DNA from: Terfezia claveryi
Lineage: Eukaryota; Ascomycota; Pezizomycetes; Pezizales; Pezizaceae
Assembly: GCA_015179025.1 (NCBI GenBank)
Contig: WHUX01000026.1
Span: 372,001-436,000, forward strand
DNA: 64,000 nucleotides
Direction of reading: 5' to 3'
Shown here: in pieces, positions 1 to 12,711 of the stretch
Layout: every line of letters begins with the position of its first letter
Position numbering within the stretch: the stretch's first letter is position 1
Translations under genes and position numbers: made by a program
The notes under the pieces: model-generated
Told to the model about the DNA's origin: nothing
Seen by the model: only the letters and a program-made list of their open reading frames with translations
The model's database searches: none

Positions 1-791
1 CTTTATGGGACCTTCATTCCATCGCTGAAAGTGACAAGGCTGATAAAGCTACGCAAAGGAAGCTGCGACGAAGAATTATACTAGAGATTCCAGGGGCGTA
101 CGACCTGTGCTCAGACATCATTAATGAGTGCCGGATGGCTAATTTGGGTAAATATGAAGTTGAAGCAAGGGTGTGCCGGGCCAGGCTTGTTGCCCTGTAC
201 AGGATTACATCAGTGGCCCTGGGCGCGCTGTTGGCTGCGCTGGAGGGGGTGAATGCGACGACTGCAGCTAGTTCAGCTGCCGCTAATCAAGGGAAGCCAG
301 CTACAGGCGCAGCACACCTAACCTCGGAAGAAAGTATGCAGAAGGAGAAGCAGAGCTTGGATAGATGTAACGATCTATGCGCACAGCTACCTGGGACAGT
401 TGGACCAATGAAGGCAAAGGTTGACGAAGCAAGAAAGCTCCTCGGTGGCATGACATTCTACAGTCCAGTTTCAGCTGAGGAGAAGGAAGCGGTATACAGG
501 GCTATGTCGGTGGAGTTTAGCTCGACTGGAAGGTGGTACACGTGCCAAAATGGGCATCCGGTAAGTTCACTTCCTTGTCTTGTTTTTCCTGTCCACCGCT
601 GGGGAGCAAGAGACTGAAGCCTTGGGTGGCGATAGTTTACGATTGGTAACTGCGGTGCACCAAATCAGTTGGCTGCGTGTCCTGAATGTGGGGCTAGAAT
701 TGGAGGAAGTGCCAGCGGGTTGGCCTCAGGGGTCAGACGCGACAATGATTTCGCAGAATTGGATCAGAGGATTGGCAGGTTAAGGTTATGA
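1..791 (+). CDS. C-terminal part of a ZNFX1/NFX1-type zinc finger protein (RZ-type zinc finger), 5' end outside window
   Basis: The frame is open from base 3, so the gene starts left of the window. Exons are 1-560 and 636-791, with a 75-bp phase-0 intron at 561-635 (GTAAGT...GATAG). The splice joins CQNGHP to FTIGNCGAP, giving the RZ-type zinc finger pattern C-x-NGHP-FTIG-x-CG...CPECGARIGG. The upstream ~180 residues are helical and charged. In RNF213 and ZNFX1 relatives this finger closes a long protein; in ZNFX1-type proteins (fission yeast Hrr1 is a relative) an SF1 helicase precedes it and the protein works with RNA silencing or antiviral sensing. That helicase is not visible here, so the full architecture is inference. 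The protein ends with a short acidic/basic tail after GIGG. Confidence 0.85.
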
Positions 792-2390
792 TGAATATGG
801 AGGGGTATGTCTTGTGTATTGATGATTTAGTGCTTGTGGGATTCTTACTACGAAATGGGGCGTGAACGTGGTTAATGGGAGAGGAAATTATTTCACTTTC
901 TTTCTAGAGAATTTCAGAGTTCTTTTTTAAACAAAGGAAATTTGAGTATGCTTTTATATCAGCAAGTGCGCACAAGTAATTTCCCGTAGAGAGGAAGCGG
1001 TCCATAATTCTGTGATGCGGGATTATTCCAGACCCCAGTACCAACTTATTCATGCACTTTCCATATTGCACCCACAACCCTATTTGCAGCTCAGGGATTA
1101 CGAGAATCACTAGGATCAAAACCTCCCTATAAATTATTCTTGCAAACACCTATTTCGGAGAACTTGTCTTTTTTTTTTTTGGAGGCGGAGATTTAGCCTA
1201 TTGAGGCTCCCAGGCTTACTGACAATACAAATATTATATGGGAATGGTGAGGCAGAGTGCCGTGTTAATTCAAACACCGTATAGTAGATAGAGTAATTGA
1301 GATTATGAGGAGCATATTACAGGCTTATAATAGGAGCGTAAGAAGCACCAAAAAAAAACAAAAAAAAACCAGGATTAAAGCTACTGTGTGTGTGTATCAA
1401 CTTATGATCTCAGATGATTTGTATTGCTGTAGGTATTCTGGAACTGGTCATGGGTTGCCAGTTTGGGGTATTATGAAGAAACTGTAGCTTACTTATCTAA
1501 GTATATACTCACCACGTGATATTTACACTTCTAGGAAGTAATGACTTATCGAGATCATGTGAAATCGGTCTTGAATTTAATTTATTTAAAGAGCCTAAGG
1601 AATATATTGGGGGATGATATAATGACTGGTTGTTGTGCCGTTTTTGTGGTGTCTCTCAATCAAGATATAGGAGGTCATGTAGGTAGCTGTAGCTATGCAA
1701 AGTATGCTAGGCAATAATTAAACCTTACTTATATCATAGTAAGAAACTGCTGAATAAGCAGCTTCAATATGAGCGTCCAATTGTAGGATGACGCTAGCCT
1801 AATTTGTAGCTTTCGTATGTTTTGATATCTGATGTTCTATGTTGCCATGATGTAGTTGTGCAAAACTAATTCCTATGCGTAACCTCAACTGCGGGTGTGG
1901 AAAGATGGAATTAATTCTGCAACTCAATCGTTTTCACTATAGAAAATTTGCTTCTTCTCAGCATAAACTACCGTACTTCGGATTACCTAGGTCTCTGGTT
2001 GTTTTTGTACAATTGGTTTGCGTTTTTCTTTCTTTTTTTTTTTTTTTTTTCCTTTTTTTTGAGATCACGATCTTTTCCTTAGCTTCGACACTTCTTCTAC
2101 CCAGCTACAGAGTATAAATAACTTGCGTGTGCGTGGCTGACAGATTAACTTGCAATAGGTACTCAAAGGGAAGTGCACACTAATACTCAGGTTTTTTTTA
2201 ATATATTTAAACAAGAGCTCCTCAGTAATTCCCAGATCTAACCACACGCATTTTCTTGCCCTATGTAACTAAATAATGCCTGCATCGTTCTTCTTTCCCT
2301 CCATCCACGGAATCAAAATGACAAGAATTCCTAGTACTAACTTTGTGGATGGTACTACAGCTCATTGAAAATTAGCTCTCACAACACATT
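792..2390. other. Intergenic, AT-rich, no gene seen
   Basis: No open frame with splice sites or a recognisable domain. There are long T tracts at about 1168-1182 and 2031-2060 and scattered A-rich runs. The T tract at 1168 is followed by a weakly hairpin-like stretch that may be an old retroposon end, but it does not match the SINE-like family of this window well. Confidence 0.5.
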
Positions 2391-2394
2391 GGAT

Positions 2395-2475
2395 TTTACC
2401 TTATCCTGAATCCACCCGGATCATCATGATTCCCCTGCCGGGATCCCATATGAGTAGTGAGAATTCCTTTTTTAT
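2395..2475 (+). repeat. SINE-like 3'-end fragment
   Basis: Reads CTGAATCCACCCGG...GGGATCCCATATGAGTAGTGAG, a degenerate match to the 3' module of the family best seen at 2776-2860 and 58029-58422. The first hairpin is damaged; the second (GATTCCC / GGGATC) is partly kept. Confidence 0.65.
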
Positions 2476-2775
2476 TGTGTAAAGCCTCATATTTCACGTT
2501 TTCAATATTCTTATAATGTCGTATCCCGGTTGGCTCTTGACATCGATAGCTATAGTTACCAGCAGCTTCAGCTACGCGAATTTCTCCAAAATGCCCACTA
2601 GCGTTGCTAAATACAATGGCACCCCATTAGGTTATGATGCTGCCTTGCATTTAAGCTGATCTTTTTTTTTGTTGTTGTAACCTGTCAAGATTCCCGCCGA
2701 CTTATTGATTATGCTTGAGGCCCTATCACATGTACTTATCTATCTTCATTGCTTTCTGCGCGCCGGACTTGGGCC

Positions 2776-2875
2776 TTGTCCTGAATCCACCCGGGTTTCC
2801 GGGTGGCTCTCCATGGTCCCCTTACTGGGACCGAATAAGAGTAACAAGTAATTAAAAAAATATATATATATATTG
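2776..2875 (+). repeat. SINE-like 3'-end fragment with A-rich tail
   Basis: Carries both hairpins of the family in good form. Hairpin 1 has arms CCACCCGG (2787-2794) and CCGGGTGG (2799-2806). Hairpin 2 has arms GGTCCC (2815-2820) and GGGACC (2827-2832). An A-rich tail running into (TA)n follows, as expected for the 3' end of a retroposon on the plus strand. Confidence 0.75.
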
Positions 2876-3226
2876 GTTATGCTTATCGCTAATCAACTGC
2901 ATGCATAGTCAACAAAACACCTACATGATGGGACAAAGCCAGTCTTTATTATATACAAGGTAATAGATAATATCTAAATCTATACCTACTCGAATCTTGG
3001 TGCCCACTATACAGACCTAGAATTCAACGTAAAATATATTAATACTGAACTATGTGAACCTTAGGTATCTATTCAACTGAATTTGAGACGCATATGGAGA
3101 TAGTACGGACTGACTCGTTTTTCGCAACTAGCGCGTGGAATGAACTCTAGTTATTTACATTGAAGGGGTTAGAAGGAATTACAGAAATAACCACCTGTGT
3201 CTTTTGATGGCTGACCTAACCCCTTC
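2876..3226. other. Intergenic, nothing recognised
   Basis: AT-rich sequence with in-frame stops in all frames and no repeat of the families described here. Confidence 0.5.
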
Positions 3227-3526
3227 CTACAGCGCTCTTTGGTATCTGAATTCTTTTAGGCCAACTCTGCACCAAAAGCATGTGCCTCGGCTTTTCCCTT
3301 GACTTTCTTTTTGCCGGAACTTCTTTATAGCAGGTGATACAAACTCTTTAAGAATGATCGGTTTCTGATCTGGCATACTAGAGACGTGTCTTCTACACTC
3401 TATTGTCTTTTTGCGCAGTTGCTGTTTGCGGGCAAAACATATGCTGCAATTTTGTTGTATTGGCTTGCTGCAAGCTTGCAAAGTGCTCAAGCTGTTCGCC
3501 AGTAAGAGATTGATGCAGTTGTCTTT
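3227..3526 (-). pseudogene. Decayed Cys/Lys-rich coding fragment of unknown family
   Basis: An open minus-strand frame of about 90-100 codons has no upstream ATG close by. It carries CSIC...C and CFWCR pairs and many Lys/Arg residues, as in zinc-binding ends of transposases, but I cannot assign a family. It stands alone in repeat-rich DNA, with a stop at 3227. Best read as a relic; it could also be chance. Confidence 0.25.
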
Positions 3527-3689
3527 GAATGTATAGTGAGCGAACTAGTAACTCATGTCCCTGGTTAATATAAATGTCATGTGGTTGTGGGTGTGGCCGG
3601 CTGTAGTTGTTATCTTGATGACAGGACTTATCTAATCACCGGACAGGTAGGAAGTACCGGTCCCAGGTTGGAGAAACTTTCTACCTGTC

Positions 3690-3850
3690 CCCGGCGATAT
3701 ATTCAATATTCGCCCCTTCACCAGCTTGGTATTCAGCCTGCGATATATACAATATTCCTGCCATATATGCAATATTCGTTCCTTCCCTAGCTCTATGTTC
3801 AACCCGCCATATATACAGTATCAGCCCCTTTCCCAGCTTGACGTGCAATC
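3690..3850 (+). repeat. Degenerate tandem repeat, about 3 copies
   Basis: A unit of roughly 45-60 bp recurs, each copy with a (C)GATATATNCAATATTC-like part and a CCCCTTNCCAGCTTGNTNTTCA-like part. Copies start near 3694, 3740 and 3806 and differ by small indels. No coding sense. Confidence 0.55.
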
Positions 3851-6800
3851 ACCTAGCCATATGGCCACTCTATTTTTTCATATCCACCCGTGTTTACCCT
3901 CAACTCCTAAATATGGTGGAAGTCTTTCTACGTTTGCTTCCTTCCATCATAGTGTAGCCAGCTCACACCTATTTGCAAATACACATATGAGGGGAGGGAA
4001 AAAGGATATGTATGTGTACGTACATATGTAGAAAGAATAGCCGAACAGCGCGAACTAGCCGTACTCTGTGACATTTCGTGCATGCGAGGTGAAATAGCGT
4101 GAGATCGGTGCCCATTGCTGAGTGGGCCGCATTGCTGATGCGTCAGAACACTTATACTCCATCGTCACATTGCCATAAATTTTATATTGCACATACATGA
4201 CCACGGTTTCTGCTTTCAAATCCTGACGGATCAACCTCCAAGGAATATGTATAGTTCCAGAGGGCGAGTTAGCAAATGAATACATTGCCTCCCTTGTGCA
4301 GTAAATATCAGCCCAGCCATTGCAAGCAGTGCCAGGGAGGTGTTATTTCTTGCATTGTGTTGAGTTCCCATTAAGTTTTCACTTTTCGCATTCAAATTTT
4401 CCTGCTACTGGTCTCTCCGGAGGTCGCTGGGAAAAGGTATCTGTCCAAATAGGGCAGTCGCTGCCGTAAACGGTGAATACACTAGGTCTAAGAGTATTCC
4501 AACCATGGTTGGCATAGGTTACGAACGGCTACGTAGAATCGTGCCAGCCATGGCAATTAATATTAAATCTTTAAACAAAAAATCTAGAGCTATTCGTTCC
4601 CAGGTAAGTATGTTTTCACAGGAGGCCATCAGAGAACTTGTCCTAAGTGAGCTACTCGCGGCTTCACCTACCGTACCTCACGCAGGCCTGGAATATTGCA
4701 GTTATAGATCAATAGGGAGAAAATATTATTACTCATTGACGTCACTCCTGTTCTGATTATAATACTGAAGTAGGAATAATTAACTTAGTGATAGTAGTGA
4801 ATGCGTTAAAGCGGCCGATGAATTACATAAATCACCGTCATGACAAGCCGATTACTACGAGCATCCTAGAACATATTGTTAAAAATATGTGTGAATGCAC
4901 ACGCGAACATATTGTTCATGACATCTTCACTCTCTATTGTGTATATATATCTGCTGTATCTCTGCTCTACTTGGCATTTAAGTAATTCAGTCAACTCACT
5001 CTATACGCTTGAATCATACCAAAACGCATATCACTCTCGCTCCTTGGTCATTATGAAGTCTTCCTTAGTGAACCTACACATGATTCACGCTGCCTCGCTG
5101 CCTCATAACTCTTCAATACATATAGTTATCTCCAACTGTTGTATAGAGCTCAATATTAGCGGAAACCACTCCTCCAGCCCATAATGCTAGGACTGGTGAG
5201 ACCAGCGTAAAAGCTCTATAGGCCAAGAGAAGATTTATTTCAAGGCTACTAGAGGCGTATATAAACGTATTTTGGTCACGATCCTGTCACCAAAACGAAC
5301 ATAACCCTCTATTACCTAAATTCTTGCCTGCCGCATGACCTTAAGTCGAATCGGCATATAGACTCTAAAAAAATTTTAAGAAAAAAACCTAAATTCTTGC
5401 ATATTTTGGTCGGAATTGCAAACCAGACTAGAAATTCAAGCCTTTGTCCATGGATTATATCTAGGTATATCAGCACAAATAGGAAATCTTCTATTCTAGC
5501 TCACTAAAAATATCTGAGAATATCAGGCCTTCCACGTCAACTCCAAAGTATATTCGAGTACTGTAGCTATTTAAGGAGAACAAGAGAATCTAAAATCCAT
5601 AATCTATGTAGAGTATATTATGATACAGTGACATTGTTTTTCATTGGCATATAGCCACAAAGGTATTATCCAAGGTAATACTTACTCTCCAATAAGATAA
5701 TACATTTCGAAACACTAATTGTGATCACAAGCTATGTTGTATTATTATTATGCAATTTTTTTATAGTGGTAGCATGTCCATCTAGAACCCAAAGATCTCG
5801 CTACAATTCCAAAGCCCTCCCTCCAGATATGTAAAGCAACTGCTCCCAAATATTGAATATCATTTGAACCATCACAACCTAGTGCGTCCGTGAAAAGAGC
5901 CACTACTGTACCTGGCATTATATGAAATCATATGAGTGACAATATATATTAGTTTAAACTATAGTATACTCTGGATATAAAGAATATCGTTGGGCTGCGG
6001 GGTAATAAATTCTTATATTAAATGTGGGGGGAACTGCGAGCCTAGTACATGTAGAAAAAAAATCAAAACGAAGTAGAGGAATAAGTAAGACGCAGGCGCA
6101 ATTGGAGGTGAAGCGTATAATTAAATGATCAGTTATTCAAAAAAGTGGATGCATTGACCAGCTGACTAAGTATACATTAAGTATGCAGTACCGGTATATT
6201 CCCTACAGAGTACATACGTCCAATCCAACCCACAATTCCAACGCCACAGGCCGTGCTTAGCCATATGTATATAAATTCAGACAGATACCAAGAAACGTCT
6301 TCAGGGATAACGATATCATCCAGAATTATCAGATCGTTCCCACTATCGCCAAGGGCATGCCAAGTTCAGCCAAGTATGCCTGAGGTCCATTCAGGAAGTC
6401 GACCTTTCCCGAACCACACTTCCAAGATCCCAAAACGAATAGTTTAGTTAATCTCCTAGGGTGTTCTAGAGTTATATACAGATGTTATATGTTTCTTACA
6501 GACACAACACAACGGCCAGAGTGGAAGAGCATCTAATAGGGTCACTGCTCACATTGCGTTCACTAAGTATCCCTCCACATCCGATTAAGAACAAGCTAGG
6601 AAAAAAATCAACAAGCAACTTATCTAACCCGCTGAACTACTGCAGTAAACCCCGTAAGATACATTTTCATACCGGTGCCATACCATTACCATAGCATACA
6701 AACCCATTTACATACCAAAATTAGAACCAGCGTCCAGTATGGACCAATATTTAAGCACTGTCTATGACATCCTTAATGCCATAGAGCGAACCTCCTTGTG

Positions 6801-7000
6801 TCATGACATATAAACAAACACCTAATTGTTCCCACTGTCATTATCCTCTCCTTGATCATCCTCCTACCGCTTCCCATCCTCCTCATCCTCCGCATCTCTC
6901 ACCCATTCCACTGATTCTGGTACATCTTTAATCTCCAACACAACCTCTCTCCCATCCATTTCCCCAGGACAGCCTCCATATCTTCCCCTCCACCTCCACA
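3851..7000. other. Intergenic, no gene supported
   Basis: AT-rich, short frames only. Nothing with a domain, and no pair of frames that a plausible intron would join. Contains several short palindromic (TATATA)-type stretches and GGATATAAAGAATATCG at about 5972, which resembles the TIR motif of the small element at 45087-45335 but stands alone. Confidence 0.5.
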
Positions 7001-8114
7001 TCAACACTTTCTCCACCTCCTTCCCCCCCGAATCGAGGGGGAGCGACTAAATATGGATCTCTGTCTTTGTATCTTCTCAACCGGTACTTCAACCGTAACT
7101 TCTTCTTCGTAAATATTCCATGCATCGGCATTGATGTATACCCCTGCTGTGGTAAGGAGGAATTGCCACTGGGGTTTGCTGCCGGGGGTAGGGGTGCGCT
7201 TTTCTGTTTTGAAGAATGTCTCCTAGTTGGGGTAAGTATCACTACTCTAAAATAAGACACTTAGTGGAGATCCTTACATCATGCTTCCTCCCTGGCACAT
7301 CCACTGACCTCCACCTCTCCAAGAACCTCTTATCTACTCCATAAACCCACTCCGCAGCCGCATGGATCTCACTAGAACCCTTCCTCGGCGGAAAGATATA
7401 ATCCCAACTCTTCTCCTCCTCCCATTCATCTGCTCCATCGTCTACCGCCTCACTACCATAGCCAGTACAGAAACTAACTCGCACAGACTCCATCGCAGGG
7501 ACCCAGTTGGACTCGTTCTCATCTGCATCTACATCTCTCTTGCCATTCCTACTGTCATCCCTATGGATGCACGCACCACCATTCTTAACGGCAAGCCTTC
7601 CTTCACAAATGGGTATTTCAACGGTGTATTCCGCCTTGAACCATAAGTTGCTCTTTCCTCTGCCTTCGGCTTCCTTTACTTCTTCTTGCGTAATTTCCGG
7701 TCGTACTATTTCTTCTTTAATGTCTTTTTCATGATCCTGGAGATCGAATGTCCGTTGCTGACCATAGTGTATTCCCGACTCCCTAGGTCGAAGAATTATT
7801 CCCAAGCTGTCATGGTCATCGATGCTATGATGGAAATTATGGTGGTTGCGTGGATACTGATATATAGTGTAAAGGTTCCCCGCAGCAGCTAGCCAACAAG
7901 TAAAGACAAAGAGGATGGCTGTAGCACCAGCAAGGAATGTGAGGGATAATGAGCAAGTTGTACAGAGGGGTATACCTGGGTTATTCGATGTCGTAGGGAG
8001 AAGGTTGTATCGTGAATTGGAGGTGGCACTGGACGGATATCTCGTTCCATTCGACTGCTGTGGCCCCAAACGGCGAAAAAAGCGGGAAAGGTGGCGTATT
8101 GCAAAGGGACCCAT
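7001..8114 (-). CDS. Hypothetical protein with one N-terminal membrane segment
   Basis: Two exons, complement(7278-8114) and complement(7001-7222), joined by a 55-bp phase-0 intron (GTAAGG...CTAG), give 352 codons. The start is the first ATG in the open frame at 8114. Residues ~1-50 are basic and Ser/Asn-rich. Residues ~52-82 form a strong hydrophobic helix (SLTFLAGATAILFVFTCWLA), then a His-rich patch and an acidic, charged region follow. After the splice the sequence continues as KTEKRTPTPG, an aromatic stretch, and a basic Ser/Arg tail. The layout suggests a type II membrane protein with a long soluble C-terminal part. I do not recognise the family. The long open frame with a clean intron argues for a real gene. 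Confidence 0.6.
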
Positions 8115-8299
8115 GCTTGGTAAAATAATAATGAATCTTGATCGTGAGCGTGACGTGTGGTAGAGTGCCTACGTACTTGCTGCCTGGGAATCAGGTGGTG
8201 CCAATTCGTATGTCGATTCGTAACAGCGTGTGCGACCCTACCCTGTCTAATGGTAGTGTTTCAATGCCGAAAACGTTACGCAAGTGCACTGCTAGGGAA

Positions 8300-9260
8300 G
8301 ATGAAATATTAAATTGAAGGAGTTCCCCAATGTAACCAAGGAAACTTTGCTAGCTTGATGATAGTAAATAGGGGTTCCCTTTGTGTTGTTATGTATGTCC
8401 AAAAAGTGGTCCCAGGGAAAAAGGATTAAGACCTCCTCATTCTTTCTGAATGACCTCTGCTGCACACGGAAGGACGGCCCCTTGTCTCGTAACCACCGTA
8501 ATGTCCTGCGCCTCGTAGACCTCTGGCGACTTTGGAAAACCTTGTAAGTGAATGTATTAGTCCACGATTCCTTCCACTTCCGCTGCCAACCATACTCCAC
8601 GCTCGTGAGTGAGCACTCGCAGCGGGGAGGAGTAGATGTGTATGCAGCATAGTAGCATTAGTTGTAAAGGAACGTATACATACCTGTGAAAAATTCTGAA
8701 TCCAACTATAGTCTGTAAAACCTGTATTCTACTCCAATCCGCCGATCCCCTCTCCCATGACTGATCTTCAAAAGGTATGCCTGAGTTCCGGTGCAAAAAT
8801 GCTCACGCTGCTATAGGCCGACTCGATGCAGAACGCGCGTTCAGTTTCGGGATTTGTAGGGTGAGTAAGGGTTTGAGAAGGAGCTTTATCAGTAATAAGA
8901 CAGAAAAAATGCCAGAGAAAATGCCAGTGCAATAAGAAGCGGCGAGATTCAAGCCTAAATTCAAGGTGGAGGATAATTAGGAGGGGAAGCAAAGAAGTGG
9001 ACAAGACGACCACTCCAGGCTTTTTAAGATCCCCAGTGCACGGCACAAGAAGCTTGAGTAACAGAGAAGCCCCTGCGAACTGGGGCCTTTGAATTCGGAT
9101 ACACAGACCAATATTTATAAGCTTACAGTTACTTATATACCCCAAGGCGACGTGATCGTTACATGTTCAGCAGAAGGGCAAGCAGACGGGGGTAGCAAGA
9201 GTAGGCTTGGCGCGAGCCTTCGAGTGGTATTGCTTTTCATTCGCCGTTCAGACTCGGAAT
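8300..9260 (-). other. Possible decayed or unresolved minus-strand gene
   Basis: Minus-strand frames around 8768-9080 encode a hydrophobic stretch (LSTSLLPLLIILHLEF, then HWHFLWHFFCLITDK) followed by a polar region. A second frame at 8700-8760 continues with a plausible sequence (EDQSWERGSADWSRIQVLQ). An upstream candidate start lies near 9270, with GTATAT...TTCGCAG as a possible intron. No model stays in frame throughout, so this may be a decayed membrane-protein gene or chance. Confidence 0.2.
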
Positions 9261-9359
9261 CCATTGGTCTGCGAGGGGTAGTGCAACCAGACTATCCATT
9301 GGTGTTTGATGCCATTCTCATCACGACAGAAGGAGGAGGAGGAGCATGGCATGGCTAAT

Positions 9360-11340
9360 GTAATGCAATATATATTCCATGCATGCAGCGAGGATGGGAT
9401 CGGAAAGTATGCTCGGTACCGAGATGAAGTGTTCCCATGACTCCATACCTTAATTCAGACCAGGTGTTCAACTTGCATGCAGTGTGCAAAAATTCATCGG
9501 TATGTATGCACCTATCCATGTACAATACAGCAATACATTAATGTGCCAACCAGATTAGGTACTTATATAAAGTGTGTATGTATTAATACTGGCATGTAAT
9601 TATCCGTATCGCCTAGGTAGTCTCGCCTTAGCCTCGGTTAATATGTACTTATTACATAGTAGTGTTCGCCACCTTGCCCCGGAACATATTATGTCAAAAA
9701 TTAGCGACAATATACGTAGCCTGGCATCATTTCTCGGTGAGCCTCAACTAATTTTGGTATAACTATATATATTTACAAACGGAGTGAAATCGCCGCGCTA
9801 TAACTATAAAATTATGCTGGTGGGGATTATAAATCCGCAAGCTTTAACATGGAGTTGGCATATTTAAACTTACCAAATTTTAACCCTTACTAAGTCATCT
9901 GGAGGTTAGGCCTTTGTACTATAGGCATAGGTAGTAATGTTCCGCTGCTGGGTAACCGCTTCTCCTTACCAATTCTTAGTTATTGCTTTGAAGTTGTGCA
10001 TAATGCATAGGTGGGAATTGAATTTTTTATTGTATGTACGTTGAACATCGGATATGTTGCATGTCTACTAACTCTGGGAACGCAGATCCGGAGTTACTCT
10101 ATTGCTTTAAATCCTTTGGTTCTTGGTTACTTGATATTTCTCTGTCGTTATGTCAATTACTTTTTAGGTTATGTAGTCGGTCCGCTTCCTTTCTCATGAC
10201 TCTTATTGGTGCTTAAAATCAGGTGATTCATGCTCACTGTTACCCTGAACATTTTCGTGTATATTGACTGCTACACTCTGGCTCCTCCCCGCTCTAACCA
10301 AGCAAGTCTTCACCTACTATACTGTCCTCTGCGCGCATTACCATCCGCTTCCTTTAACTACTTGTCGAATCGGCTGCCCCAATACTTGAAGCATGGTCCA
10401 TCATATCTAGCTTGCAGCCACTATCCGTTATATTTATAGTGGAGAGTAAAGGTGTTTGTGTATGTGGAAAGAAGGCAAATGTGAATGTAAAAGAGTGAAT
10501 GAATGAGTAATAATTAGATTATAGTAGAGGTAATATATACTGATTTGATTACTGACTTGTGGATACTAAATCCTTATAGGGAGTACTGTAATTTAAATTC
10601 TTTTTCGCCTAACTATTGGCAAGTGGATTTTCCTCCCATGACAGCAAATTCACAGACTTTCAGCTGAAATTGAGCTATTACGCCATGTAAAATACCGGTA
10701 AGCTTCTATGAAGCGTATACCTGTAGTTCTTGAGGTCAAAAAGATCAATCAAAGTTCTTGTGTGAGTGCGTACGCAGATTAGGGTGAGTACCACTGTGTG
10801 TGGTTGGTTCTCTAGGGCTAGGTAATCGGGCCAGCTAGCTCCATCTGGTGCCAACTCAGCAGTCTCTCTTCCAGCAATACACCTAACTTACTGGCCTGTC
10901 AACTGCCTGATTTAGTACACATTTATAGAATAATACTGGAATACTTGTAGAATAAGCCTGGAATAACTCTAGAAATCAAATTGACTGTCTCAACGGTGTG
11001 ATGCGGGAATGATTCCTGAAATACTGAATTGCACCCTGTTACCCCGAGCTCCGCTTATATGTAAGTGATTAGGCATTTCGAATTTCAGATTCGTGGGTAC
11101 TTGTACATCCGGGGTCCAGTCACCATACAGCTCACTACAGGTGCAATTGAACAAGGCGGACTGAACCCCACTGAGTAAGGTGGAATATCCCTAAGCTTTC
11201 GTCGACTCGTGTGGGTAACACTAATTCTATATCAGGTATTGGGGCAGCATATAGGTACACTGCCTTACTGGATGAATGATATTTCCCTCCCCCCTTTCTG
11301 TACACATTCTATGATACTAAAAGTTCCAATTCACATACAT
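9360..11340. other. Intergenic, no gene supported
   Basis: Only short frames. Contains one copy of the dispersed 15-mer GTGCCAACCAGA(T/C)TA at 9543-9557, discussed under findings. Confidence 0.5.
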
Positions 11341-11344
11341 AGCG

Positions 11345-11425
11345 TTTTTTTCTTTTTAAAACTCAGTACTCATATGTGGTTCCAGTAAGGGGGCCATGAT
11401 GAGCCATGGATGTGTCGTGAGGGAC
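11345..11425 (-). repeat. SINE-like 3'-end fragment
   Basis: A T-rich run followed by AAAACTCAGTACTCATATG, GGTTCCAGTAAGGGGGCC and ATGATGAGCCATGGATG. This is the minus-strand version of the 3' module; hairpin 1 is lost after the CCATGG point. A second short piece of similar start (TACTCACTACTCGGG) lies at about 11583-11625. Confidence 0.6.
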
Positions 11426-12509
11426 TGTGACAGTGAATGGCACAAACTATAACAAGAGAGGTAATGGTGACAGCACAGGTTAAGTGCATAAGTAGATACA
11501 TACATACATGGTTATTCAGCCTCGAGTCCTGTACGCCGAGGGATAATCCTGACATGTAGGGTTTCTAACCGTATTTTATTAAATACTCACTACTCGGGTC
11601 TGGAAAGCCCTGAGCATGTATGGCCTGCAGTATCTTAGTTGGGTTTTACTTTAGGTTTCCCGAACCCTCAGAGTAGATATTGACTCACTGGAGGTTACAT
11701 AAGCAGCTGTTTGTACTTAGGTCCCCAGTAGAATATAGTGCATTTATAGAGCTTGCCTTCTATATATATAAGTATCCAACAACACACACATGCATTTTAG
11801 CCACTGCCCCTTTTTCCACCCTTGTTATCTATGGTAATTGGGTGCGATCCACAGCCGTTATATGCCTTCCTTATTTTTCCAATTGGCCCCATTAGTGATC
11901 CTTGAGTATTCCAACTGGCCCTTTTGAGCCACCGGCATATGCTTGCCATGTGAGAGTGTTCCTACAGCTGTTGGTGCCGCTGCAGCCTTTTCCCCGGTCT
12001 ATTCGCCTTTCTGAGGTATTTTCTGATGCCAGAATCGCAGTGTTGATCTGGGTTTGGATCGTCTGGCACTTAAGCGGTTACCGTCCGATCGGCGATGAGT
12101 TGGCCAGTGGCGTTGGTAATGTGGAAGTTCTCGTTCTCGTTCTCGCTATTGGTAGACCTTTGATCCAAGTCGTAAGTTCTGAACCCCAAGTAACTGTGTT
12201 AGGTCTTGCGAGGCTCCGTCTGTTTGTGGCACGGGATTGGGGGTTAGTACTAGTCAGTGAAGGATTCTTTGATTTGGCAACCTTCTGCTGCTTGTGACCT
12301 CAATTCGCTGTCGTTCTGTGATTTTACGGTTTAATTTTTAGTTCCGTTATAGTTAGGTGTTCAGTGTCCACAACGCCTCTAAAGCATCATGATTTGGTCC
12401 TATAGAGTTTATATTCTCATGTAGTCCCTTGAGCAATTTATGCTTATAAGGGAAATGCTTAGGGTCTAAGTATTGGCGTCGTACTGCATTGATAGAGCTT
12501 ATGCTTCAT

Positions 12510-12543
12510 ATGTGGGATAATATTGCATATGCAATATCCCACA
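12510..12543. repeat. Near-perfect short palindrome
   Basis: TGTGGGATA and ATCCCACA arms enclose TATTGCATATGCAATA, giving an almost fully self-complementary 33-bp stretch. It lies 170 bp left of the large fold-back element. It could extrude as a cruciform or be a protein-binding site; no gene is near. Confidence 0.6.
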
Positions 12544-12711
12544 GTTTCCTATTTGGAAGAACTGCATATGCATATTATATGTACAGTGCAGTTCGGAGTA
12601 TCGGGGATGCATAAAGGTAGCTTGGCCGTATGCAAGCCGGCCACGACTATCAATGATTGCCAGCACATCCAGAGTACAAGAGACACTCCGATGCTACTAA
12701 TATTTATTATA

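Noticed and set aside
7067..8163. Several plus-strand frames opposite the membrane-protein gene
   Set aside because: Shadows of the minus-strand gene; compositionally odd and without splice support.
11935..12300. Minus-strand Arg/Ser/Thr-rich coding stretch with a possible intron (GTAACC...CTCAG)
   Set aside because: Low complexity, stop immediately upstream, no domain; the plus strand is open too, so coding sense cannot be shown.
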